A stretch of DNA of 22,398 nt from Desulfuromonadaceae bacterium. Its GTDB lineage: Bacteria; Desulfobacterota; Desulfuromonadia; Desulfuromonadales; Geopsychrobacteraceae. Location: positions 1-22,398 of the forward strand of contig WTCI01000091.1 of assembly GCA_013138655.1 (NCBI GenBank), written 5' to 3'. Positions 14,805 to 22,398 of the stretch are shown one piece after another. A program made the translations under genes and the position numbers. The notes beneath the pieces were generated by a model. That model was not told the DNA's origin, ran no database searches, and saw nothing but the letters and a program-made list of their open reading frames with translations. How positions within the stretch are numbered: the stretch's first letter is position 1; each line of letters begins with the position of its first letter.

Positions 14805-16913
14805 ATGAAGCCGATGAAGCCAGTGTTGTTGCAAATAAAAGGGAAATGCCGCCTGCTACCTGCAGTGATGGGCAGCTTTCTGCTTTTGCTGGTGTTGTCC
14901 GGAGTGGTTTGGGCGGGGGATCCTTTTGGCTTGACCGGTAACTGGTCTTATCGCGAAACTGGGGGAGACGTTGAGGCCTTGTCGACTTTCAACCATAGCT
15001 ACACGCTCAATTATAATAAGGAAGTGAGCCAGTTTATCGGTGTGAACGGTGCGGTACGCTATAATGAGCATCAACCCTCGGTAGGAGCCTCATCCGACTC
15101 GCTCAATGCGTCGATTTCCTTCGATTTACGCAATGATCTGTTTTCCACTAACCTGGGAGTTTCGAGGAATCAGTCGAACCGTGATGGTGCTGCGTCTACT
15201 TATACCGATACCCTCGGGGGGACATTTTATACCTTGAAGAAAAAATGGCCGATTCTCAGGCTGTTTTTCAGCGCCAGTGATAATTATGATGATAAACAGC
15301 CGCGCTCAAGCGACTCCGAGTCGCTCACTCTCGGCGGCAGTATTGATTATAATTGGCGTGATCTCGATATGTTGTACAATTTTCGTAACTCCACAACCGA
15401 GGATCAGGTCAGCGGTTCGTCGAATGAGACAATTGAGCATCTGGTGCAATTGAGGTATTCGCGGAGTTTTTTCCAGAATCGTTTGTCGATAGCGGCTTCG
15501 CAGCAATATCAGAGGAATGAAACAACCTCCGAAATTACCCCGAGTATCGGTGGAGAGTTCCTGGTCCCAGTGACGATTTTAGCGTCGTTTTCAGCTGCTG
15601 ACGATACGCCGGCATTTGGCGCACTGACGGCAAATCCCAGCTTGATTGACGGGGATGCAATCAGTTCGGCGGGAGTTGAAATTGCGACAACGACAGTGGC
15701 TCAGAATGTTGCCGCTCAGGTTAATTTCCAGGGCGTCAGTCGTTTGCGGGTTCTGCTCGATCAGGCATTGACCCCGGCATTGCAGGGCTTGCTCAGTTGG
15801 GAGGTCTGGCAAAGTACCGATGGCTCGACCTGGACGCAGATTGTGGGTGTGCTTCCGGCTGTTTATCAGCTCGAAAACACGCGCACCGTCGTGCTGCTTG
15901 ACTTGTTGACCCCGGTGAGTGCCCATTACCTGAAAGCTGTGTCGCGAATCGGTTTGATTTCGCCGACCACTGTCTATGTGACGGAATTAGAGGCCGGAGA
16001 TGTTCAGACGACCACGGCGTCACGGGTTTCCATCCGTTCGCAGTTAACCAATTATCAAACCGAGTTCAGTGCCAGTTATCAACCGAACGAAAAATGGCGG
16101 GTCAGCTACAATATGCGCCTGAATCAAAATGAACAGGCAGCGGGCCTGAACAGCAGCCAGTTCAACCATTCTGTCAATGCCAGCTACTTCCCGACTGAGC
16201 GGTTGAGCGTCTCTTTGGGGGTTAGCGAGAGCACTGATCAAACCGATGGTTCTGCCGATCAAACAAGCAGGAACTATGCTGTTTCAGTCAGTTCCGCGCT
16301 TATGAAGACACTGAATCTTTCTCTCGGCTATACTAGAAGCGAAACATCCAGGGGAGAACAGGCCGATAGCAGCAGCGACAATATCAACGCGGTCATCAAC
16401 GCGGTCATCTACCCTGATTTGACGGCCAGTCTCAGCAATGATTGGAGCCGGACCCAGAGCGGGGACGGCAATGAATCGAGCAGTTTCGGGATGACCTTGA
16501 ATGTAAACGCAAGAATCTCACCCCGTTTCGATGTTAATCTGAGTGCCAGTTATGTTGAGTCAAGCAGCAGCACTGGCGAGGTCACAGCGGATACGGTTGA
16601 CAGCTCGACCCGCTATTCGCTGAGTGCCAACTATCGGCCCTCTGATGTTCTGCTGCTGAGTGGCGGTTTGACCCGGGATGAAGAGGCGGATCGGAATACG
16701 CTCAACGCCAATGCGACATTTTTGGCCACACGCAAGATTCAGACAACGTTTGGTTATAGTCTGTCTTTCGGTGAAGAGGAAAGTTCGCAGTACAATGCAA
16801 CTCTCAACTGGTTGCTGAATCGGCAGATGTCACTGCAGACCAATGGTAATTATCTGATCGCTGATGACCAGACAAGTTGGGCCTTTGCATCGACGGTTAA
16901 CGCAAAATTCTGA
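14805..16913 (+). CDS. Outer-membrane beta-barrel protein with a discoidin-like insert
   Basis: 702 residues with a signal peptide (about 20-37, ending VVWA). The mature protein is dominated by alternating polar/hydrophobic strands rich in Ser, Asn, Thr and aromatic residues, and ends in Phe (NAKF), the usual C-terminal signal for BAM-dependent insertion. Strands run from about 42 to 245 and again from about 405 to 702. Between them, residues 250-400 break the pattern: a globular segment with LIDGD, SWEVWQSTDGSTW and HYLKAVSR resembles an F5/8-type (discoidin) beta-sandwich. Lying among cytochrome genes, it could be the porin of a porin-cytochrome conduit, but no sequence family name can be given with confidence. 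The start ATG has only a weak Shine-Dalgarno. Residues 527-534 hold a duplicated INAV. Confidence 0.8.
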   Translation: MKPMKPVLLQIKGKCRLLPAVMGSFLLLLVLSGVVWAGDPFGLTGNWSYRETGGDVEALSTFNHSYTLNYNKEVSQFIGVNGAVRYNEHQPSVGASSDSLNASISFDLRNDLFSTNLGVSRNQSNRDGAASTYTDTLGGTFYTLKKKWPILRLFFSASDNYDDKQPRSSDSESLTLGGSIDYNWRDLDMLYNFRNSTTEDQVSGSSNETIEHLVQLRYSRSFFQNRLSIAASQQYQRNETTSEITPSIGGEFLVPVTILASFSAADDTPAFGALTANPSLIDGDAISSAGVEIATTTVAQNVAAQVNFQGVSRLRVLLDQALTPALQGLLSWEVWQSTDGSTWTQIVGVLPAVYQLENTRTVVLLDLLTPVSAHYLKAVSRIGLISPTTVYVTELEAGDVQTTTASRVSIRSQLTNYQTEFSASYQPNEKWRVSYNMRLNQNEQAAGLNSSQFNHSVNASYFPTERLSVSLGVSESTDQTDGSADQTSRNYAVSVSSALMKTLNLSLGYTRSETSRGEQADSSSDNINAVINAVIYPDLTASLSNDWSRTQSGDGNESSSFGMTLNVNARISPRFDVNLSASYVESSSSTGEVTADTVDSSTRYSLSANYRPSDVLLLSGGLTRDEEADRNTLNANATFLATRKIQTTFGYSLSFGEEESSQYNATLNWLLNRQMSLQTNGNYLIADDQTSWAFASTVNAKF

Positions 16914-17007
16914 GTCGGGGAATTCCGGGCAGGTACGAAGGTTTTATGAGGTATCGGTCGTTTTCCCCCTGGCGAGTGAAAGCTTGAAAAGACAAAAGGT
17001 GGTTATT

Positions 17008-17577
17008 ATGCGGAAGTATCTGATTGTACCTCTTTTATTGTTGTTGGGGGTGTGCGGATGTGCCCAGCAGCCCGCTTACTATGCGGCTGAAACTTTGGGG
17101 CTGGGGTATATCAAACGGGTTGTGGTCCTGCCGTTTGAAAATAATACCGACAACAAGCATGCTCATCAACGATTCCACGATGCGGTCACGACGGAAATCC
17201 TCCGTCGGGGGCTGTTCGAAGTGGTGGAAAAAGGGGAGGCGCAACGTTTTTTGCGTGAAGAATTGGTTCGTAAGCAGCAGGAGACGCTTGATCAGGCAAC
17301 AGCCCAGAGATTGGGTTATGAGCTGAACGTTGAAGCCTATCTGGCCGGGTCGGTCGAGGATTTTTCCGAGCGGCAGAATGGGAATTATCGTTATCCGGTC
17401 GTTGCTGCGACATTGCGCATTGTCGATGTCAAAACCGGTCAGATTATCTGGCAGAGCAGCGGCAGTGAAAGTGGCTACAATACTTCGGGCCGGATTTTCG
17501 GGTTTGTCGGAGCAGATATCAACCAGGTTAGTTACCGCTTGGCTCAACGTATGCTGGGAACCATCACCGCGGAGTAA
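17008..17577 (+). CDS. CsgG-like outer-membrane lipoprotein (first of three)
   Basis: 189 residues from ATG 17008, preceded by AGGTGG; the open frame extends upstream without another plausible start. A lipoprotein signal is present: a hydrophobic core followed by GVCGC with acylated Cys18. The body follows the CsgG/GNA1162/LpoB-like pattern: a first strand VVVLPFENNTD, a helix with ILRRGLFEVVE, then LGYELNVEAYLAGSVEDF and a strand pair RIVDVKTGQIIWQS. CsgG forms a curli secretion channel, whereas relatives are monomeric anchors or PBP activators; the sequence alone does not discriminate, and the short length lacks an obvious transmembrane hairpin. It is followed after 3 bases by the next CsgG-like gene. 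Confidence 0.72.
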   Translation: MRKYLIVPLLLLLGVCGCAQQPAYYAAETLGLGYIKRVVVLPFENNTDNKHAHQRFHDAVTTEILRRGLFEVVEKGEAQRFLREELVRKQQETLDQATAQRLGYELNVEAYLAGSVEDFSERQNGNYRYPVVAATLRIVDVKTGQIIWQSSGSESGYNTSGRIFGFVGADINQVSYRLAQRMLGTITAE

Positions 17578-17580
17578 GGT

Positions 17581-19074
17581 TTGTTAGAACGGCTTTATCT
17601 GGTTTTTGGCCAGAGTCTCATTTTGCTGATAGCGCTGTTTGGCAGCGCGTTATCGGTTTCAGCCCAGCGGGTTGCTCTCTTGCCGATGGCTGATTACAGC
17701 CGCGGGCTCGACGGGATCAATCTGCCCTTTACCCAGGAGGTTGAAAAAGCGTTAACGGATCTTGGTGTTGAGATGATACAACAGGAGCAGGTTCTGCGGT
17801 TTATGGCAGAAAACCGCCTGCGTTCATTCAGTTATCTTGATTCTTTTCTGGTCCAGAAAATGGGTAAAGATCTGAAGTGTGCCGTGGTGCTGATCGGGAC
17901 AGTCACAGAAATCGGCGGTCGTAAACCGGTTCTCGGATTGACGTTTACCGCCTTGGATGCAGTCTCCGGCAGTCCGGTCTGGTCGGAAACAGGCGCCACC
18001 AGCATTGTCGAACAGGCAAGATTTCTGGCGATCGGTGAACCGCAGACGGAGCAAGATTTGGCTGCCCCGTTGATCGGTAAATTATTACGACATCTGGGGG
18101 GGACTGTCGAAGCCGGGGCCATTCCCAATGAACGAAGTTATCAACTGGCCGGTATGCAGTTATTTCCGGCTTATGTCCGTGGCCGAGAAAAGATTGAGGC
18201 AACCCTGAAGATCAGTTTTCTGCACGCCGAACCGACGATGGTTGCCGTTGAAAGTAATCAGCGCAGAACCTATCTGGAACAAGATCCGGAGACGGGGATC
18301 TATCAGGGACAATGGCGGGCTCCGCAAAGGGATGGTTTTTATCCCCTCGATTTGATTCTTGAATGGGGAGCCGGACGTTTTGTGGAACGTGTTGAAAATA
18401 TTTCGTCTTTCCAGGTAATCAACCAGCCGTCAGGTCTGGAGATCAAGGTCAAGAAGGCGCTGCAACTTGATAATCAGCTGGCATTCCGAAGCCATATTCT
18501 GATTCTACCGAAAATCCTTGATATCAAGCCGATGGCACGCTGGGCTTTGGATATCCGCACCGCTAAAGGTGTGTTGCTGACAACTCAGGAATATGAAGGG
18601 GATATGCCGGAACGGATGGTCTGGGAAGGGCGTGGCGGGGACGGTTACCTGCTGAGTGACGGAAAATACGAGATTACCCTGCATGTCTGGGATCTCGCCG
18701 GCAACCATTCAAGCGATTCATTCATGGTTGTGATGCAGCGCCATGCCCCACAGATCAAAGCGGAGACTCTGGTCAGGCAGGGTAAAAATCTGCTTCAAGT
18801 GACCAGTCTTCCCGGGACGTTTTTTTCGTTCAAATCCTGGTCGCTGGAACTTCTTTCCGAACATGGTGAATCTTTGCTGCGACAGAATGGTCAGGATTTG
18901 CCCCTCGTCCTTGAATTTGTCCCGGTTGTCGGGGAGGAGAAACTTTTCCTGAACTTCACCGGGGAAGATCGTCTGGGCAACCGGCTCGAAAAAGTACACA
19001 TGGAAATAACCGTTCCAGAACTGAAGCCGACGGAGAAGACCCCGCAGGTCGATTCCTGGGTGCAGGATTTTTGA
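17581..19074 (+). CDS. Exported protein with CsgG-like N-terminal domain and beta-sandwich C-terminal region (second of three)
   Basis: 497 residues from TTG 17581; GGAG 6 bases before it supports this start, and only 3 bases separate it from the previous stop. A signal peptide occupies about 1-28 (ending SVSA) with no lipobox. Residues 30-175 follow the CsgG-like layout (RVALLPMADYSRG, a helix, VEMIQQEQVLRFM, CAVVLIGTVTEIGG, ALDAVSGSPVWSE). Residues 190-280 look like an all-beta domain, and 318-386 (WALDIRTAKG...GDGYLLSDGKYEITLHVWDLAGN) resemble the FlgD/CHU_C-type Ig-like fold found in secreted or surface-attached proteins. The end overlaps the next ATG by one base. I have no family name for the full architecture. 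Assembly with its two CsgG-like neighbours is inferred from operon structure. Confidence 0.7.
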   Translation: MLERLYLVFGQSLILLIALFGSALSVSAQRVALLPMADYSRGLDGINLPFTQEVEKALTDLGVEMIQQEQVLRFMAENRLRSFSYLDSFLVQKMGKDLKCAVVLIGTVTEIGGRKPVLGLTFTALDAVSGSPVWSETGATSIVEQARFLAIGEPQTEQDLAAPLIGKLLRHLGGTVEAGAIPNERSYQLAGMQLFPAYVRGREKIEATLKISFLHAEPTMVAVESNQRRTYLEQDPETGIYQGQWRAPQRDGFYPLDLILEWGAGRFVERVENISSFQVINQPSGLEIKVKKALQLDNQLAFRSHILILPKILDIKPMARWALDIRTAKGVLLTTQEYEGDMPERMVWEGRGGDGYLLSDGKYEITLHVWDLAGNHSSDSFMVVMQRHAPQIKAETLVRQGKNLLQVTSLPGTFFSFKSWSLELLSEHGESLLRQNGQDLPLVLEFVPVVGEEKLFLNFTGEDRLGNRLEKVHMEITVPELKPTEKTPQVDSWVQDF

Positions 19075-19673
19075 TGAAATATTTTCTGCGGTTTTTCTTT
19101 CTGCTGTTTTTGACCGCCATGTTGAGCGGCTGTTTCGGTGCGCAACAGTTGCAAACACGCATGATGGCAACTGCCCGGCCGGACGGTGTCTGTCGCATGG
19201 CGGTTCTGCCTTTTGATAACTGGACGAATGAGGAACAGGCCGGAGTTGTCGCGCAACGGATATTCTATGGTGCACTGGTGAACTCAGGGGCATTCGAAGT
19301 CCGTCCCGAAGGGGATGTGAGTCTGTTTCGGTTGCGACATCGCCTCGCCCCGGGGGCATTGTTGGGGAAATTTCACTTTACTGATCTGCAGGAAAAACTG
19401 CAGATCGATGCCATTGTACAGGGGCGGCTGACGGAAGTGGGGAGCATTTCCGGACGGGGTGCGGACGAGGTCCCGGTGGTTGCCATGCAATTACAGGTTT
19501 ATGATGTGCGGCGCGGAGAACTGCTGTTAAGTACGTTCCATCATCGCTGGGGAGACGACTATCGCAAGGTGATGCATTTCGGGACTGTGACCACCTTAAC
19601 TGGTTTGTTTGACAGAATGTCGGACGAAATTATTGCCGATTGGATAGAAAGAGGATTGGGGAATTGTCAATGA
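19074..19673 (+). CDS. CsgG-like lipoprotein (third of three)
   Basis: 199 residues from ATG 19074, in the TGATGA overlap with the preceding stop. Lipobox LSGC with Cys20. The body begins MAVLPFDNWTNEEQAG, then a helix, SGAFEVRPEGDVSLFRLRHRL, IDAIVQGRLTEVGS and a strand pair MQLQVYDVRRGELLLSTFHHRW. This is the same order of elements as the gene at 17008, so the two are probably ancient paralogues. GNA1162-type lipoproteins are the closest resemblance I can suggest. Its stop overlaps the following ATG by 4 bases. Outer-membrane periplasmic-face anchoring is expected; function is unknown. Confidence 0.72.
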   Translation: MKYFLRFFFLLFLTAMLSGCFGAQQLQTRMMATARPDGVCRMAVLPFDNWTNEEQAGVVAQRIFYGALVNSGAFEVRPEGDVSLFRLRHRLAPGALLGKFHFTDLQEKLQIDAIVQGRLTEVGSISGRGADEVPVVAMQLQVYDVRRGELLLSTFHHRWGDDYRKVMHFGTVTTLTGLFDRMSDEIIADWIERGLGNCQ

Positions 19674-21295
19674 CAAAAAGTTGCGGTTTTTGGGGTTTAT
19701 TGCTGATCTTGGCGCTTTTGGGGCCAGTGGTTGAATGTCAGGCTTTCGGGGGTGACAAAGCGCTGGTCACGATCAATGGCAAAAGTTTTACGGCTGAAGA
19801 TTATCGACACTGGTGGCACGAGTGGCAGGAGCCGGATACGCCTTTTCCGGAAACTTTCGATGAGTTTGTCGACTGGATGCTGCTTTCACAAGAAGCCCGG
19901 GATATGCAGTTGCACGAAAATCTGAACTATCGCAAAAAAATGCAGGTTTTTCTCAAAGTCCGGGCTTTAATGCAGTTAAAGGCAGAAGAGGTCGATATAC
20001 GCAAGACGATCCCGCCCCGAGAAGAGCTCTGGCAGGCGTACCGTGAGGGATTTACCCCGATTCTTAATCTGCGAATGTTGGCGGTGACAGATGAGGAACA
20101 GGCTCATGTTGTGCGGAGTTTTCTTGATCGTGGAATAACGCTTGATAAGGTTGTCGCGGCCGCCGGGCTCAAGGGCCTCGCCGAAGAACTTGAGGCGACC
20201 GGGCCGCTGCGATTCACCAGAATCCCGGAGTCATTACGGGAGCTGGCCTTGCAGTTAAAGGTCGGAGAAGTCGGTGGCCCTGCCAGTTTCGGCCACTCCC
20301 GGTACTTTATTGAAGTTCTGGATAGAAATGACGGGACTGATGAAGATTTTGAAACCGTCAAGCAGATGCTGATCCAGGATGCCCTGAAACGGCAGGAATA
20401 TCAGTTGACTCTGGAGCTGGTGGAACAACTGAAGAATGATTATGCGGTTGAAGTGTTCAATGAAGTCATTGAGGCGATTCAACCCGGCACAATTGATGCC
20501 GAGTTGGCCGGCAAGATCGCGGTCAGGATTGATCAGACAGAAGTCCCGGCCAAAGTCATTTTCGATGCCGCCGCCAAGGCGCAAAAGCTCAGGGGGCAGG
20601 CTCGCACGGGCGCTGAAGATTTTCTCAGTTCCAAAACACGAGTTGTCAATGACCTGCTGGTGCAGACCCTGACAAGCATGGAAGCCCTCGCAAGGCACTA
20701 CGAAGAGAGCCCGCCACTCAAACATACCTATGAGTTTTATGCCCAACATCGTCTCATCAAGGAGCTTGAGGCAACCATTATCCAGCCACAAGTTAAGGTT
20801 GCCGAATCTGATATTAGTGTTTATTATAGAGAGAACTCCAATGACTATGCGCGTGAGGGATTGCTTGAGTTGGCAATTGTCAAAACCAGGGAGCGTGAAC
20901 TCGCGGCGAAATTGCATGAACGGCTGAAAGCCGGCGAAGATTTTTTTGTCGTCATGAAGCCGATAGCGCCCGCCGGTGTCGAGGTGAAAAAACTGCCTTT
21001 GCAACACCTGAGTCCCCAGCTTCAGAAAGAGGTCGGCAGGTTGTCAGATGGACAGGTTGTGGGCGGCATTGAAGAGGGGGAGGAAGTGCTCTTTATCAAG
21101 CTGGTGCGGAAAGGTGAACAGGAATTCGCACCACTCGAAATGGTGAAAGAGCAGATTCGGGAGCAGTTACTCACGGATCGTTTTGCTCAATTACGCACCG
21201 ATATGATCAAGCAGTTGCGACAGCGCTCGGTGATTAAGGCCAACCGTTCTGCGTGGAAAAAATTGCGTAAAGCTCTACAGCGGGAAGAAAGTTGA
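19670..21295 (+). CDS. Periplasmic SurA/PpiC-like peptidyl-prolyl isomerase or chaperone
   Basis: 541 residues from ATG 19670 (ATGA overlap with the upstream stop). A signal peptide occupies about 1-25. An N-terminal helical chaperone region (about 30-125: ALVTINGKSFTAEDY, LLSQEARDMQL) is typical of SurA/PrsA-like foldases. A parvulin-like segment lies at about 130-220 (LNLRMLAVTDEEQA...LQLKVGEVGGPASFGHSRYFIEVLDR). A helical spacer of about 170 residues precedes a second segment at about 398-482 (LLELAIVKTRERE...LKAGEDFFVVM...RLSDGQVVGG...EEVLFIKLV). Both segments lack clear catalytic parvulin histidines, so a chaperone role is more likely than isomerase activity. PpiC-like genes beside multihaem cytochromes are known in Geobacter (from memory). 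Folding or haem-loading of the adjacent cytochrome or barrel is a reasonable inference. Confidence 0.8.
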   Translation: MTKSCGFWGLLLILALLGPVVECQAFGGDKALVTINGKSFTAEDYRHWWHEWQEPDTPFPETFDEFVDWMLLSQEARDMQLHENLNYRKKMQVFLKVRALMQLKAEEVDIRKTIPPREELWQAYREGFTPILNLRMLAVTDEEQAHVVRSFLDRGITLDKVVAAAGLKGLAEELEATGPLRFTRIPESLRELALQLKVGEVGGPASFGHSRYFIEVLDRNDGTDEDFETVKQMLIQDALKRQEYQLTLELVEQLKNDYAVEVFNEVIEAIQPGTIDAELAGKIAVRIDQTEVPAKVIFDAAAKAQKLRGQARTGAEDFLSSKTRVVNDLLVQTLTSMEALARHYEESPPLKHTYEFYAQHRLIKELEATIIQPQVKVAESDISVYYRENSNDYAREGLLELAIVKTRERELAAKLHERLKAGEDFFVVMKPIAPAGVEVKKLPLQHLSPQLQKEVGRLSDGQVVGGIEEGEEVLFIKLVRKGEQEFAPLEMVKEQIREQLLTDRFAQLRTDMIKQLRQRSVIKANRSAWKKLRKALQREES

Positions 21296-21297
21296 TC

Positions 21298-22398
21298 ATG
21301 AATACTGAACAGCAAAGAGTTCGATTCTCTCCGGTGTTTCTTGCCATCGTCGTTCTCCTGACGGCTCTTGTCGCAGCCTGTGTGCCGAGTGCCCCGAGTG
21401 GCAAGGGAGGGAAGACCTGCCTCGATTGTCATGCTGAGTATAAACAGCGCTTTTCGAGCGGAGTTGTTCACCGTCCCGTCGCCAAAGGGGACTGTTCTGC
21501 CTGTCATCGTAAACATGGTCTTATCGGTGGGGCATTCCTGAAAGCTCCGGCGCCGAACCTCTGCTTTTTCTGTCACACCGAAATGGCGGCAGAACTGGGA
21601 CAAAATCAGCAACTGCACGCTCCGGTCAGGGATGGACAGTGTGATCTTTGTCATCAACCGCACAATGCCCCGGAGAAGTTCCTGTTGGATGAATCACGCA
21701 ATGAGGTTTGTTTCAACTGTCATCAGCAAGAGGACTTCTCGCGTCGGTACATTCATCCCCCGGTTGAAAAGGGCTGCGAAACCTGCCATGCAACTCATGG
21801 TTCCGTCGAGGAAAAGCTGTTGGTCAAAGAGGAAACAGCGCTCTGCCAGGATTGTCACGATCAGACCAGTCAAGCTTTTATGGACCGCCATGGTGGCTAC
21901 CCGGTCCGTCAGGGGTGCAGCGAATGCCACAGTGTCCACTCATCTGACGATGCAAAACTGTTGAAATCCCACGTCCATAAACCGGTTGCTGAGACAAACT
22001 GCCAGACATGTCATCAATCGGCCAAGGATCAACAGCCCTTTGCCGTTAAAAAATCTGCAGATCAGCTTTGTGCCGATTGTCATGCCGAAAAGCTCAGCAG
22101 TTTTTCCGTCAACGGGGTGCATCCCCCGGTGAAGGATGGCGAGTGCACCAGTTGTCACTTGGTGCATGCCGGTGATTTCGTTGGACTTACGAAGAAAAAC
22201 CCGCAACAGCTCTGTTTCGACTGTCACCAATTTAACAGTTTTGGACCGGAGGCCCCGGCAAAGGGGGCGGGGAGTCAACATTCACCGGCAGTGCAGGGTG
22301 ATTGCTTAAGCTGCCACGCTCCACATATTCCGGCTGAAGGGCAGCAAACTCTGTTGCAAAAAGATGGAAATCGTCTCTGTCTCGACTGTCATGCCGAC
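21298..22398 (+). CDS. Multihaem c-type cytochrome lipoprotein, at least 14 haems, truncated by the window edge
   Basis: 367 residues are visible from ATG 21298, 2 bases after the previous stop, and the frame is open at the right edge. A lipoprotein signal (LVAAC, Cys28) predicts outer-membrane anchoring. Fourteen CXXCH motifs are visible: CLDCH, CSACH, CFFCH, CDLCH, CFNCH, CETCH, CQDCH, CSECH, CQTCH, CADCH, CTSCH, CFDCH, CLSCH and CLDCH. They fall into repeating units in which an LCxxCH haem is followed by H-P-V, a short gap and CxxCH-xxH, the doubled-CXXCH arrangement. No CXXCH lies outside this repeat, so the protein seems to be built by unit duplication. A role as outer-membrane or extracellular electron carrier is expected for the family. 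The total haem number and C terminus cannot be judged. Confidence 0.93.
   Translation, partial: MNTEQQRVRFSPVFLAIVVLLTALVAACVPSAPSGKGGKTCLDCHAEYKQRFSSGVVHRPVAKGDCSACHRKHGLIGGAFLKAPAPNLCFFCHTEMAAELGQNQQLHAPVRDGQCDLCHQPHNAPEKFLLDESRNEVCFNCHQQEDFSRRYIHPPVEKGCETCHATHGSVEEKLLVKEETALCQDCHDQTSQAFMDRHGGYPVRQGCSECHSVHSSDDAKLLKSHVHKPVAETNCQTCHQSAKDQQPFAVKKSADQLCADCHAEKLSSFSVNGVHPPVKDGECTSCHLVHAGDFVGLTKKNPQQLCFDCHQFNSFGPEAPAKGAGSQHSPAVQGDCLSCHAPHIPAEGQQTLLQKDGNRLCLDCHAD

Noticed and set aside
1..22398. tRNA, rRNA or CRISPR array
   Set aside because: No cloverleaf, rRNA segment or regularly spaced direct repeats were seen. The only regular repetition is the CXXCH coding repeats.

Overview
The window most resembles a chromosomal segment of a Gram-negative, metal-reducing type of bacterium, probably a Desulfuromonadales/Geobacter-like relative. 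The basis is an outer-membrane barrel gene, several lipoproteins, two dense multihaem c-type cytochromes (12 CXXCH in one, at least 14 in the other) and a cytochrome-NHL propeller association that I recall from Geobacter genomes. No 16S rRNA or other taxonomic marker is present, so this is inference.

Layout. (1) 1-2708 (+): the 3' part of mrdA (PBP2) and all of rodA, the elongasome peptidoglycan synthase pair. (2) 2709-3140: non-coding, with hairpins including a likely terminator. (3) 3141-5234 (-): a membrane sensor histidine kinase with no adjacent response regulator. (4) 5379-7113 (-): a decayed patch. It holds a heavily deleted group II intron (reverse transcriptase fragments in two frames, half of domain V, a 3' end) and a membrane diguanylate cyclase interrupted by one in-frame TAA. 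(5) 7291-8999 (-): a signal-peptide-bearing YidD-family protein overlapping rarA (replication-associated AAA+ ATPase). (6) 9191-12235 (+): nadK, recN and a small GNAT of the ArgA type, housekeeping genes on one strand. (7) 12236-12515: an AT-rich inverted repeat with a T tract, then a structured leader. (8) 12516-22398 (+): one long, tightly packed cluster that runs out of the window.

The last cluster is the most interesting part. In order it encodes an exported NHL beta-propeller with a C-terminal SPOR domain, a 12-haem periplasmic cytochrome, a 702-residue outer-membrane beta-barrel with a discoidin-like insert, three consecutive proteins with a CsgG-like N-terminal pattern (two of them lipoproteins), a SurA/PpiC-like chaperone with two degenerate parvulin-like segments, and a lipoprotein cytochrome with at least 14 haems. 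Stop/start overlaps and gaps of 2-3 bases link the last five genes. The set looks like a trans-envelope system that builds or feeds an extracellular electron-transfer conduit or cytochrome assembly: soluble haem relay, barrel, lipoprotein accessory or secretion factors, a foldase, and a surface or outer-membrane cytochrome. The family assignments are well supported; the joint function is a hypothesis.
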